Notes under the pieces: model-generated
Databases searched by the model: none
What the model saw: the letters and a program-made list of their open reading frames with translations, nothing else
What the model was told of the DNA's origin: nothing
Source of the DNA: Nepenthes gracilis
Taxonomy: Eukaryota > Streptophyta > Magnoliopsida > Caryophyllales > Nepenthaceae
Reading direction: 5' to 3'
Assembly (NCBI GenBank): GCA_033239525.1
Contig: BSYO01000006.1
Location: forward strand, 13,097,319 to 13,161,318
Length of the DNA stretch: 64,000 nucleotides
Translations under genes and position numbers: made by a program
Shown here: piece after piece, positions 46,202 through 57,608 of the stretch
Layout: every line of letters begins with the position of its first letter
How positions within the stretch are numbered: the first letter of the stretch is position 1

Positions 46202-48350
46202 GCAAGTGTACTTCGACTCTTTCCTTGATTGTTGAGCAATTTTTGGCTACTTTCTCTTAAGTATTGTTAATCCAATACTTGTATATGCTTCCTTAGTTAT
46301 CATAAATTCATGAGAAGTTGCAAGAAAAAAATTAAAAATGGGTGAACCGGCCCTAGACACATGATAGTGTCCAAAATCGGGTTCTGCTGTGGCAGTTCCT
46401 GATGTTTGTTTCATATCGACCACTAAATGGCTGAATTATCCAACGACCAAAACTGGTCAAATGATCCTCATTTAATGAAGTAAAAGTGGGAAAACAAATG
46501 AGCCTCTAAAGCGTTCAAGAAGGGGTTCAAAATCGGACCCAAACTCGGCTGCAGAATCAGCTTACCGGTTCTGCTGATGCTGAATTTCAGTTTCTGAAAT
46601 TTAGCGAAACATGCCCCAAAATAGATTGATCCGGTGTCCAACCCGACTCAATTTGCTAGTATTAGGTGTGGACTGTCACCTTGTAAACCGGCGGCCCACA
46701 AAAATATGGGTCGGATACTGAACCGGACCCATGAACAGCAAGGGTCTTGCTAAACTGCTTCTTTGAGCAGTTGGGGAAATAATTTTAAATAAAATACAAC
46801 CCGAATCCAAAATGGGCCAAAGGGTGCCAGAAGTTATCTAAGGCCTTGGAGGTGATATTCAAGTATCGCCTCATAAAAATCGGATCCAAATTAAATATAA
46901 TTCGGACCCTCAAAGTTGGAACAAAATTTGTCTGCATCAGCTAATGCTGATGCAGAATCTGTTCTAGGAATTTGGTCTGAACCAGTCAATAATTTGACTT
47001 GGACCGGCCCTAAACCAAATTTATTCTCAAACTTAAGTCCCTTGGCTACAAGAGGAAGCCAAGAACCGATCAAAAATAGGCCTGATTGAACCATAAAAAA
47101 ATTAGGGAAGCAGAACTATCCTGGACAGTCCTGCTGAAACCCAAATGGGCAGTCTGTGTTGGCAGACTGAACCGGCCATCATCTGATCACCAAACCGGCT
47201 CAAATTTTGGCGCAAAATAACTAAGACCCATATTCATGTTTTGTAAAAATATTTCGTGTAAATGGGCTATATAATTCTATGAACCGGTCCCTCAAAGTCT
47301 TTCCCGAACCGGTTCAGCTTAAATGGTAACTTGAGCTCTTTATTAAAAAGGGTTGAACCGGGCCCAAATTTCACTAAAATTTGACCAAACCAATGACCAA
47401 TAGACCTAAGAAGGATATTGGGATACTTATAAAAAAAATTTGGGCGCAAAATAATTACGAAACCCGGTCCCAAGCCTTAACCGAACCGGTTCATATGAAC
47501 TGGGAAATTTCCGGAATATGAATAAAATATTCAAGACCTACCCCGACTTGACTTACTAACATCAATAAGTATTGAATTAAGTTATTTAAGCTCCGGTAAA
47601 TTAATTGGCCACCAAGTAGATTGAAAGACACTAAGTATGGAATAAAGTTTCATTTGCATTTTTCTGCATGTTTAAGGCCTATGAAATATTATATTTGGAT
47701 ATCGTTTGCTATATTAAACTATATTCATGAAAGTTTGGAAGGGACTCTATGAAAATATGAAAACATTCAGTTACGTCCAGTGACGTTCAGTTAAATTCTG
47801 TTAAAGTTCATTTATATGAGACCCCTTCAAAGTTGAAAAAGAAAAATTGGACCATGGATCTTTTTCAGATGGTGAATTTCATGGCATGCCTTAGGATATT
47901 ACAGTGAAAAATCAAAGAATTACTTTTGTACGGTTCATCTGTTTTGGCCCCATCTACCGGGATTATAGGTAGTACCGCCCGCCTCGGGGTGTAAGAAGGA
48001 GGACAAGAATTGGATTGTGGAATTAAGCACAATCCCGATTGCGGAAGTAAGCACAATCTATCCTATTGCTAGGATATTTGCCTTCGATTGTGTGGGTTAA
48101 CACAATCCTTTATTCGATTTATCCGCTCCGTTAGCTAGTGAGGCCCACTGGCCCTTGTCCCTAAAGATAAGGGAAAATAAATACAATCAATAAAAGCTGA
48201 GAAGTAAAGAAAGATAAATGCATTTCACTTCATGTATCTGCTCCTATTTATATATGTTAATGTATCTTCTGTATAAAATGCATGCATTTGTATGTTATGT
48301 ACATTGTTGAGCATTTGACTCACTTGCCTGTTGTTTTCACTTCCCTTCAG
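46202..48350 (+). other. Candidate GC-AG intron inside the element J LTR
   Basis: ATTTG|GCAAGTGTACTTCG to TTTTCACTTCCCTTCAG|ACGAG. The span is 2149 bases. The right LTR has the same pair at 52561-54711 (2151 bases, exon 2 starting ATGAG). The left truncated LTR keeps only the acceptor (41803). Confidence 0.45.
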
Positions 48351-48733
48351 ACGAGTCTCAAGAAATGATGAAGGACGAAAAGGATTAGGAAAGAAGTTGA
48401 GGTGGCCATAATTTTGTTATGGCACATATGTTGTACTTAGGATGATGAAAAGAAGAAATATATATATGTGTGTGTACTGTATAAAGTTGTATCTTAGACA
48501 TGTTGTAATTTTGATGATAATGGAATTGCTTCCGTTATAATATAGAATATATGCTTCCGTAAGATTTAAATTCTTATGGATGTTTAGTAAGCATCTTCCT
48601 TAATTTAGACTAAAATCATGAATGAATAATATGATATTAGAGCCAGTATAAATTATGGCTAATGTTAGAATCCTGTCTATGATAATAATAATATTAATGA
48701 TAAGTACAATGACGTATGACGTGGGACGTCACA

Positions 48734-48901
48734 GGTGCTATCAGAGAATATTTAAGGAGATGCTTTAGGTTGATCGATCATAAGATGGAAGCTTAGGAAT
48801 AGTTTGGACTAGATTTAACATATTTAAAATTTTTGGGTTAAATGTTATGGTAGATAAACATTCGTGAACTGGATAAGATCACGATAAAAAATAAATATCC
48901 G
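48734..48901 (+). other. Element J interior 2 primer site and leader
   Basis: GGTGCTATCAGAG at 48734 (one change from the usual site), then about 150 bases of leader. The leader is joined directly to RT sequence after GGTAGATAAACATT, so about 200 bases more are missing than in interior 1. Confidence 0.7.
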
Positions 48902-49435
48902 TTGTCGCGGATTGACGATCTATTCGACCAACTGCAAGGGACTCAAGCATTCTCCAAGATTGATCTTCGCTCTGGTTACCATCAATTGAGGATCAAAAAG
49001 GAGGATATATCGAAAACTACTTTCCGGACAAGGTATGGCCACTATGAATTCCTGGTTATGCCCTTCGGACTGACTAATGCCCTAGTAGCCTTTATGGATC
49101 TAATGAATCGAGTATTTCGATCACATTTGGATAAGTTCGTAGTTGTATTTATTGATGACATTCTGATTTATTCCAAGAGTTCTAAAGAACATGAGATGCA
49201 TCTGAGGATGGTGCTCCAAATTTTGCGAGAGGAGAAATTATATGCTAAGCTGAAGAAATGTGAGTTTTGGCTCAAGGAGGTAACATTTCTGGGCCATGTT
49301 GTCACCCAGAATGGTATTCTGTTGACCTAAAGAAAATCAAGCGATTCTTGGTTGGAAGCGGACCTACCACGATGGCAGAGTGCGGAGTTTCTTGGGCATG
49401 GCAGGATATTATCGCAGATTTGTGGAAAATTTTTC
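48902..49435 (+). pseudogene. Element J interior 2 reverse transcriptase (N-terminally deleted)
   Basis: 48902-49330 encodes [33 protein letters not shown], an intact [10 protein letters not shown] box and [15 protein letters not shown]. The Trp that is a stop in interior 1 is intact here. Frameshifts near 49320-49380 lead to the connection segment [18 protein letters not shown]. Confidence 0.9.
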
Positions 49436-50030
49436 CAAAATTGCTATGCCACTTACCCGACTGACTAGGAAGGAAGTCAGGTTCAACTGGACAAAAGAAT
49501 GTGAGCAGAGCTTCCAAGAGCTAAAGAAGCGGCTAACATCCGCTCCCATTCTCACCATTTCGGCAGGAACAGGTGGGTTCGTAGTATATTGTGATGCCCC
49601 TAAAACTGCATTAGGTTGTGTTCTAATGCAACATGGGAAAGTCATAACCTATGCATCACGATAGCTAAAAGTTCATGAGAGGAACTACCCTACTCACGAT
49701 CTAGAACTGGCGGCAGTTGTTTTTGCTTTAAAGATTTGGAGGAATTATTTGTATGGTGAGAAGTTCCAGGTATATTCAGACCACAAAAGTCTGAAGTACT
49801 TATTTTCACAAAAGGAACTAAATATGAGACAGAGACGATGGATCGATTTTCTGAAAGACTATGATTGTGAGATCCAATATCAACCCGGTAAGGCTAATGT
49901 AGTAGCAAATGCTTTAAGCTGCCAAACATGTCTTTTAGCGAGGTTGCAGATAAAGGAGATGGAAATGCTGGAGAATATGCAGCAATGTGATATCCAGTGG
50001 TATATAAAGGGCAACTGAATGATCTTGTCA
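49380..50030 (+). pseudogene. Element J interior 2 RNase H
   Basis: 49380-49664 includes [21 protein letters not shown] and stops at a TAG replacing a Gln codon. 49749-50018 includes [13 protein letters not shown] and NVVANALS, where the last acidic residue is Asn. A TGA follows. Confidence 0.88.
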
Positions 50031-50039
50031 TATCTTTAG

Positions 50040-50420
50040 ATCCAGCCAGAGATATTACAAAGGATCAAAGATAGCCAAATGAAGGACCCATTTCAAGCAG
50101 AGATTGCAGGAGATATAACTCAGGACTCTCGAGTTGACTTTAATATCCATGTTGATGGAGTCTTGAGATTCCGAGATCGACTCTACGTGCCAAATGATCA
50201 AGAAATTAAAAGGGAAATTATGAAGGAAGCCCATTGATCATAGTACACCATTCATCCGGGAATCAATAAAATGTATCAAGACATGAGAAAGATGTTTTGG
50301 TGGAGAAATATGAAACAGGAGATTGTGAATTACGGGAGATTGTCAACAGCTCAAGGCAGAGCGAAAGAAGCCATTAGGCTTATTACAATCACTGCCTATT
50401 CCTAACTGGAAGTGGGAAGA
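50040..50420 (+). pseudogene. Element J interior 2 integrase N-terminus, deleted zinc site
   Basis: The RNase H-integrase linker and HHCC region are recognisable, but stops fall in the HRSRY segment and about 25 bases containing the CX2C codons are missing near 50335. The zinc-binding half is therefore lost. Confidence 0.75.
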
Positions 50421-50427
50421 CATCTCC

Positions 50428-51468
50428 ATGGACTTTGTTTCGGGATTGCCAAAGACCCCCAGGAATCACGATGCTATCTGGGTCATTGTCGATCGACTGA
50501 CCAAATCTGCTCATTTCTTGGCAACTCGGACGATGTATTCCCGTGATTGGTTGGCACAACTATACATCAATGAGATTATCAGACTCCATGGAGTGCCAGC
50601 ATCTATTGTGTCCGATCGTGATTCTAGATTTGTTTCAAAATTTTGGGAGAGCTTACATCGAGAATCGGGAACGAATCTAAAATTTAGTTCAGCATATCAT
50701 CCCCAAACTGATGGGCAATCTGAGCACACAATTCAAACTCTGGAGGATATGCTGAGAGCCGCGGTGTTAGAAATGAAAGGTAACTGGGATGACCATCTGG
50801 CTCTTGCTGAATTTGCCTACAATAACAATTACCAAGCAAGTATTGACATGGCACCGTTTGAAGCATTATATGGAAGAAAATGTCGATCCCCTATCCATTG
50901 GGAAGAAACGGGTGATAGACGACTTCTTGGCCCTGAAGTCATCCAAGAGACTTCTGAAAAAGTTAAAATGATTCACGAAAAATTGAAGACGGCTCAAAGC
51001 CGACATAAAAGTTATGCGGATCGCAGGAGATCAGATCTACATTTTGTTATTGGCAATTTCGTCCTTTTGAAAGTCTCGCCGTCAAAGGGGACTTCTAGAT
51101 TTGGTCTCAAGGGCAAGCTGAAACCAAGATTTATTGGCCCATTTGAGATTTTGGACAAAGTCGGAGAAGTAGCTTATCGTCTGGCTCTGCCACCTAAATT
51201 ATCTGAAGTGCATAATGTGTTTCACGTCTCTATGCTTCGAAAATATGTGCACGACCCAACTCATGTGATTGCCCATGAGCCCTTGACTATTGAGGAAGAT
51301 TTATCATATATCGAAGAGCCAGTGCAGTTTTTGGGACAAAGGGATCAAGTGCTCCGATCAAAGATTATTCTTTTAGTTAAAGTTTTGTGGCGAAATCACT
51401 CCCAAGAAGAAGCTACTTGGGAACGAGAAGATGAAATCCGCGCCAAGTATCCCCACCTCTTTCCCTAG
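50428..51468 (+). pseudogene. Element J interior 2 integrase core and chromodomain-like tail
   Basis: A 346-residue frame parallel to 44070-45110 with identical length. It has MDFVSGLP, IVSDRDSRF and TDGQSEHT, so the catalytic D, D and E are all kept, then GKLKPRFIGPFEIL, FHVSMLRKYVHDPTHV and LWRNHSQEEATWERE. It ends at the same TAG position. Confidence 0.92.
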
Positions 51469-51521
51469 AATTTTATTCTCTCCAAATTTCGAGGACGAAA
51501 TTTTTGTAAGAAGGGGAGAAT

Positions 51522-54500
51522 TGTAAAGACCGCAATCCCGAAAACCAGAAAAGTAATTCAAGAAGACTTATGTAATTCAGATTATGTTGGAATTAATCCA
51601 AAATAGTCTTTGACAAATATAACCCCCTATGTCTTAGTTTTCTTGCATACTCAAGCCCGATTCCTTTAATTTAAGTTTTAAACCTAAAAGCCAGGAATTC
51701 ATTCGGGATGTGTTAGGCAATTCGGATTTTGAGGTAAATAATCTCAATTGATCATTGACAGGTAGACTAACTTCCCATATAGTCATTTTTCAAAACCCCA
51801 ACACCCGATCTTTTAAATTTTCCTTTAAACCGAAAGCCAGGGATGTAAATCGGGAGATGATAAGAAATTCGATTTGGGATGAAATTAATATTAGACGATC
51901 TTTAGTGTCTATACTAAGCTTCCATGTCCTAAATTTCTACAAACACATACCCGAATACCTTAAATTAAATCCTTCAAGATAATTGGCAAAATGGAAAAAT
52001 TCGGCAATCGAGGGGGACTTGGACAAATTCGATTTGGCAGCTGTACCAACGGGGAAATTAGGTGGATTTTTCACTCCATGTTAGACTATAGTAAGTATAA
52101 AATATAGTAAATTAAGGATAGATTATATATTAATAGGAAAAAATGGGAAAGAGAGGAAGGAAACCAAGAGGAAGTAAGGAGAAGTTCAGCTGAATTATTT
52201 AATTTAGATATGTACACATGGCACCAGCATGCACAGCCACATTAGGGAAGAAAATAAGAGTGACATAGGCAGCACACATTAGCTAAAAATTTGCCAATAG
52301 GTAAGCAACAAATGGAAGGATAAGTAGCTGCCAAATCAAGTGGTGATTCAGCAATCTATTAGCCACATGGCAGGGATTCAAGAAAGGGCAATTGAGGTGG
52401 CAGATGAGCTGATGACTCAGCCCCTCAATTCTGAAAATTATAAGTATGCATGAGGAGAAAAAGGAGAGGCTAAGTTGAGAGAAAAACTTGAGAGAAAGTA
52501 AGGGAAAAAGGAGAAGGAAATCAGGAACAGCAAGAAGGGAAGAGGAATTGCTGAAATTTGGCAAGTGTACTTCGACCCTTTCCTTGATTTTTGAGCAATT
52601 TTTGGCTACTTTCTCTTGAGTATTGTTGATCCAATACTTGAATATGCTTCCTTAGTTATCATAAATTCATGAGGAGATGAAAGAAAAAAAATTAAAATGG
52701 GTGAACCGGCCCTGGACACATGATAGTGTCCAAAATCGGGTTCTGCTGTGGCAGTTCCTGATGTTTGCTTCATATCGACCACTAAATGGCCGAATTAGCC
52801 AACGACCAAAACTGGTCAAATGATCCTTATTTAATGAAGTAAAATTGGGAAAAAATGAGCCGCTAAAGCGTTCAAGAATGGGTTCAAAACAGGACCCAAA
52901 CTCGGCTGCAGAGTCAGCTTACTGGTTCTGCTGATGCTGAATTTCAGTTTCTGAAATTTAGCCAAACACGCCCAAAAATGGATTGATCCGGAGTCCAAAT
53001 CGACTTGATTTGCTAGTATTAGGTGTGTACTGTCACCATGTAAATCGAAGGCCCAATAAAATATGGGTCGGATACTGAACCTGACCCATGAACAGCAAGG
53101 GTCTTACTGAACTGCTTCTTTGAGCAGTTGGGGAAATAATTTTAAATAGAATACACCCCGAATCCAAAATGGGCCAAATTGGTGCCAGAAGTTAGCTAAG
53201 GCCTTGGAGGTGATATTCAAGTATTGTCTCGTAAAAATAGGATCCAATTAAATGTGATTCGGATCCTCAAAGTTGGAACAAAATCTGTCTGCATCAGCTG
53301 ATGCTGATGCAGAATCTGCTCTGGGAATTTGGTCTGATCCAGTCAATATTTTGACTTGGACCGGCCCTAAACTAAATTTATTCTCAATCTTAAGTTCCTT
53401 GGATACAAGAGGAAGCCCAGAACCGATCAAAAATAGGCCCGATTGAACCATAAAAAAATTAGAGAAGCAGGACTATCTTGGACAGTTCTGCTGAAACCCG
53501 AATGGGCAGTCTGTGTTGGTAGACTGAACCGGCCACCATCCGATCACCAAACCGGCTCAGATTTTGGCACGAAATAGCTAAGACCCATGTTCATGTTATG
53601 TAAAACTTTCACTTGAAAATGGGCTATATAACTTAGTGAACCGGTCCCTCAAATTCTTTCCCGAACCGGTTCAGCGTAAATGATAATTTGAGCTCTTTAT
53701 TAAAAAGGGTCGAACCGGGCCCAAATTTGACTAAAATTTGACTGAACCAATGACCAATAGACCTAAGAACGATATTGGGATACTTATAAAAAAAAATTCG
53801 GGCGCAAAATAATTATGAAACCCGATCCCAAGCCTTAACCGAACCGGTTCACATGAACCGGGAAATTTTCAGAATATGAATAAAATATTCAAGACCTACC
53901 CCGACTTGACTTACTAACATCAATAAGTATTGAATTAAATTATTTAAGCTCCGGTAAATTAATTGGCCACCAATTAGATTGAAAGACACTAAGTATGGAA
54001 TAAAGTTTCATATGCATTTTTCTATATGTTCAAGGCCTATGAAATATTATATTTGGATATTGTTTTGCTATGTTAAACTATATTCATAAAAGTTTGGAAG
54101 GGACTCTATGAAAATATGAAAAATTCAGTTACATCCCGGTGACGTTCGATTAAGTTACATTAAAGTTCGGTTATATGAGATCCCTTCAAAGTTGAAAAAG
54201 AAAAATTGGACCATGGATCTTTTCGAGATGGTGATATTATTCTGGCATGCCTTAGGATATTACAGTAAAAAATCGAAGAACTGCTTTTATACGGTCTGTC
54301 CGTTTTGGCCCCGTCTACCGGGATTATAGGTAGTACCGCCCGCCTCGGGGTGTAAGAAGGAGGACAAGAATTGGATTGTAAAATTAAGCACAATCCCGAT
54401 TGTGGAAGTAAGCACAATCTATCCTATTGCTAGGATATTTGCCTTAGATTGTGTGGGTTAACACAATCCTTTCTTCGATTTATCCGCTCCGTTAGCTAAT

Positions 54501-55092
54501 GAGGCCCACTGGCCCTGGTCCCTAAAGATAAGGAAAAATAAATACAATCAATAAAAGCTGAGAAATAAAAAAAGGTAAATGCATTGCATTTCATGTATCT
54601 GCTCCTATTTATATATGGTAATGTATCTTCTCAGATAAAATGCATGCCTTTGTATGTTATGTGTTTGTTTAGCATTTGGCTCACTCGCTTGCTATTTTCA
54701 CTTCCCTTCAGATGAGTCTCAAGAAATGATGAAAGTCGAACAGGATTAGGAAAGAAGTTGAGGTGGCCATAATTTTGTTATGACACATATGTTGTACTTG
54801 GGATGATGAAAAGAAGAAAAACAAGACATATGTGTACTGTATAAAGTTATATTTTAGACATGTTGTATTTTGATGATAATGGAATTGCTTCCGTTATGAT
54901 ATAGAATATATGCTTCCGTCAGATTTAAATTCTTATGGATGTTTAGTAAGCATCTTCCTTAATTTAGACTAATATCATGAATGAATAATATGATATTAGA
55001 GCCAGTATAAATTATGGCTAATGTTAGGATCCTGTCTATGATAATAATAATATTAATGATAAGTATAATGACGTATGACGTGGGACGTCACA
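51522..55092 (+). repeat. Element J right LTR, complete, 3571 bp
   Basis: Same length as the middle LTR with scattered substitutions and balanced small indels. Signals as in the middle copy: donor-like site 52561, shared block about 54210-54540, acceptor ending 54711. Its last base adjoins ATACA. Confidence 0.93.
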
Positions 55093-55097
55093 ATACA

Positions 55098-55997
55098 TCT
55101 CCTCAAACCTCCAAAATCATGAGACAATCACTGTCCTTATTAACAACGCCTATAATTCCTCAAGGTAAGGACCTCATCGGCCAATCCTGACTATGGGAGA
55201 GATATTTTCAATCTTAAGTTCCTCCCCCACTTATATTGAGGGTAGCCACCTATTCAAAACATTATATCCTACCGTAACCTACCAGACCCATCAGGGGTCA
55301 ACCCAAAGAAAACAACAAATAATTTATCCTTAATTCTTCGAAGGCGACCTTCGCATATTCCATTCTTATAAATACTGATTGTTCCTGAGCCAGATGCCTC
55401 ATGGCTCTACGATCCTTGGGAAATACTTGTCGAATCCTAAGGGGACCATACACCTTTACAACATCAATTGGTTTTCCTAATTAGCTATCACTTTATTCCC
55501 ACAAATTCAAATCATACTATCAAAGATGCCGACTACAACAGACCTTATGTTTTACTGAAAATCTGACAAAGTTTTCTCTATAATATGGACGTCTAGCTGT
55601 ACAAAAACCTATGTAATATCCTATACAACACATAATATATACAATAATCCCAACCTTCGACAACCTACAACAATCACAACATGACTCTACACAGGATTCC
55701 AATGCCACATGCTCCATATAGCATTTCTTCAACTAAATTCGCCTTCTTTCCCTCTAATGAACATTCGACTGATTGTTTTCCATAATTCATAAAATCCATA
55801 AAAGAATACACAGACTACCACCATGGGACAACCTAAAATTTTCAGGGCAAATATGATGTAACATATAACTCATAGGGAAATAAAAGTATTCATAAATCCC
55901 AAATTAAATAAAACAGAAATTAAATCTCCATAAATAAAAGAATACCTTCATCCACATTTGAGGGTGCCACAGTATGCTGAACTATCATCATTATTGC
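55098..55997 (-). pseudogene. Element I region downstream of gag, decayed
   Basis: The minus-strand counterpart of 62000-62500 in element F (both contain a decayed AAGTGGCCACCCTC...GGTCCTTACCTTGAG pattern). This is the protease-to-RT interval. No usable frame. The ORF at 55520-55732 is cysteine-rich by chance and resembles no family I know. Confidence 0.5.
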
Positions 55998-57026
55998 TTA
56001 GGCTGAAGCTACGGGCTTTCTTACTTTCAGCCTCTTGGGTAAGAAACACTCCTTAATCAGATGGCCCTGCTGATCACAATTAAAATAGGTCCCTGTCTCT
56101 TGAAAACAAATTTCTCTCGAATGCTTCTTCCCACAATGATTATAATTTACCACTGATACTTGGGAACTTGACACTAATTGAATTGTGATATTACCTTTCC
56201 CTTTATCAGATGCCTTTATCTTTTCAACAGGCATCGGAGATCACGAACCGGATCCTACACTAAAACTCATCTGACTAGCTACTCTCTTAACAAAAATTTT
56301 CTAAACCTCAAGTTCTCTTTCAAATATTAGAGCCCTATCTAAAATTTCAGTGTAAGTTTGAAACTTCTGGGTCGCCATTTGACTCCTAAGCTCATCCCTT
56401 AATCTGTGCTGGAATTTCTGGGCTTTCCTCAATTCATCTTCTACAATATCTAGCGCATACCGAGACAATCTAGCAAACCTCTCTTCATAGTCTGCCATAG
56501 TGCAGCTTCCTTGCCTAAGCTGCATAAACGCCTCTTTCTTCCACTCGTGGAGGCTAGCTGGAAAATATTATTCCAAGAAAGCCTCCTCAAACATCTCCCA
56601 AGAGATTTCCTCATCGAGCAAACCCAATGCCTTTTTTTTTCATCAACTACCAACTATCAGCTTGTCCCTCTAACTTATAGGCTGCAAAAGCAACTTTTTC
56701 CTGATCAGAATATTGAATGACTGTAAATGTTTTCTTTAGTCACTGAATCCAAATATCTTCCTTTATAGAATTTGATTCTCCCAAAAACATAGGTGCCTTT
56801 TCCACCGTAAACCTTTCATATGCCGTTAGAGTAGGATTCATTTGGATTAGCTCTGGTGCTGAGACCGGAGCCATATGTTGTTGCTCTATCGATTCTAGTA
56901 TCTTAGTTATCCTCCCCAACATGTTTAGATACTCAGCTTCTCGGTCTTGGAAAGTCCTACCACCTCCATGAGTATATCTTCTTTCCCATCTACTAGTTAT
57001 GCTATTTCTTATGACCACAAACATCA
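55998..57026 (-). pseudogene. Element I gag
   Basis: Minus-strand gag in three pieces. 56740-57026: DREAEYLNMLGRITKILE, then AYERFTVEKAPMFLGE. 56301-56525: LRQGSCTMADYEERFARLSRYA, the gag core. 55998-56234: a degenerate first cluster, CNHCGKKHSREICF, then CCHC-like FNCDQQGHLIKEC. The start codon equivalent to that of F reads ATA (near 57000). Frameshifts lie near 56560 and 56640 (a T run). Confidence 0.85.
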
Positions 57027-57608
57027 TAACATTAATTAACATCAATTAATCAAATTAGAGGGAGGGGTTGGAATCAATCAAGGCATTTCAGAATTAAACC
57101 TAGGGGCTAGCACCCAAACATTCCATCTAATCCGAACTACCCTTACGAATTTCAAGTTTACAAGACTCACATCACCCAAAATTTTGAGTACCCGATCGCT
57201 ACTAAATTGATCTTAAATCGATATTTTAAATTTCACTATACCGAAAATCTACTCCAAGTTACACTAACCTCAAGTCATCAATTTTACTTTATCCATCATA
57301 CTTGCTAAGTAACCCCAAACACACCTTTCTAATGACTTACTAACGTGAAAACCTCAGCTCAGACTAGATCAAACCTAAACTTTAATCCAACTTCGGTTAG
57401 CTTAGGCTAAAAATCAATGCCAATCAGCTTAAACATCAAGTCCCAACTTAGTTCTAGCTTATGGGATACAAACAAAGATATCTTGAGCTTTTTAATCTAA
57501 CTTAATCATCCTATACCTTTATCTACTTATTCGATCAATCTTGATTAATCCTAAGCTTTTGCATATGATTCAAATCAAATTACGGCATTTCTTTTCTCTG
57601 ATACCAAC
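57027..57608 (-). other. Element I leader and primer binding site
   Basis: The plus strand TCTCTGATACCAAC at 57595-57608 gives the initiator-Met site on the minus strand, abutting the LTR. The 570-base leader has no frame and resembles 60290-60860 of element F. Confidence 0.8.

Larger units (their letters stand above)
45163..48733 (+). repeat. Element J middle LTR, complete, 3571 bp
   Basis: TGTAAAGACCGC to GGGACGTCACA. TATAAG box at 46079-46084, donor-like site at 46202, two ORF-free kilobases rich in GAACCGG words (46600-47520), shared block at about 47860-48170, and acceptor ending at 48350. It serves as 3' LTR of interior 1 and 5' LTR of interior 2. Short minus-strand frames (46891-47094, 47267-47473, 47865-48056) are not genes. 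Confidence 0.93.
40858..55092 (+). mobile_element. Element J: tandem chromovirus-like array, three LTRs and two gag-less interiors
   Basis: Plus-strand gypsy array nested in element I with perfect target duplication ATACA. Order: inverted U5 tip (40858-41025), truncated LTR (41026-42190), interior 1 (42191-45162), complete LTR (45163-48733), interior 2 (48734-51521), complete LTR (51522-55092). The complete LTRs are 3571 bases each, starting TGTAAAGACCGC and ending GGGACGTCACA. Interiors carry RT-RNase H-integrase with a chromodomain-like tail but no gag or protease. It could have moved only with gag supplied by another element. Confidence 0.9.

Noticed and set aside
50428..51468. Element J as a possibly active, autonomous retrotransposon because integrase frames are intact
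   Set aside because: Both interiors lack gag and protease, RT and RNase H are broken, and interior 2 has lost its zinc-binding site.
55520..55732. Cysteine-rich 70-codon minus-strand frame like a small secreted peptide
   Set aside because: No signal peptide, sits in decayed element I pol, and cysteines are not regularly spaced.
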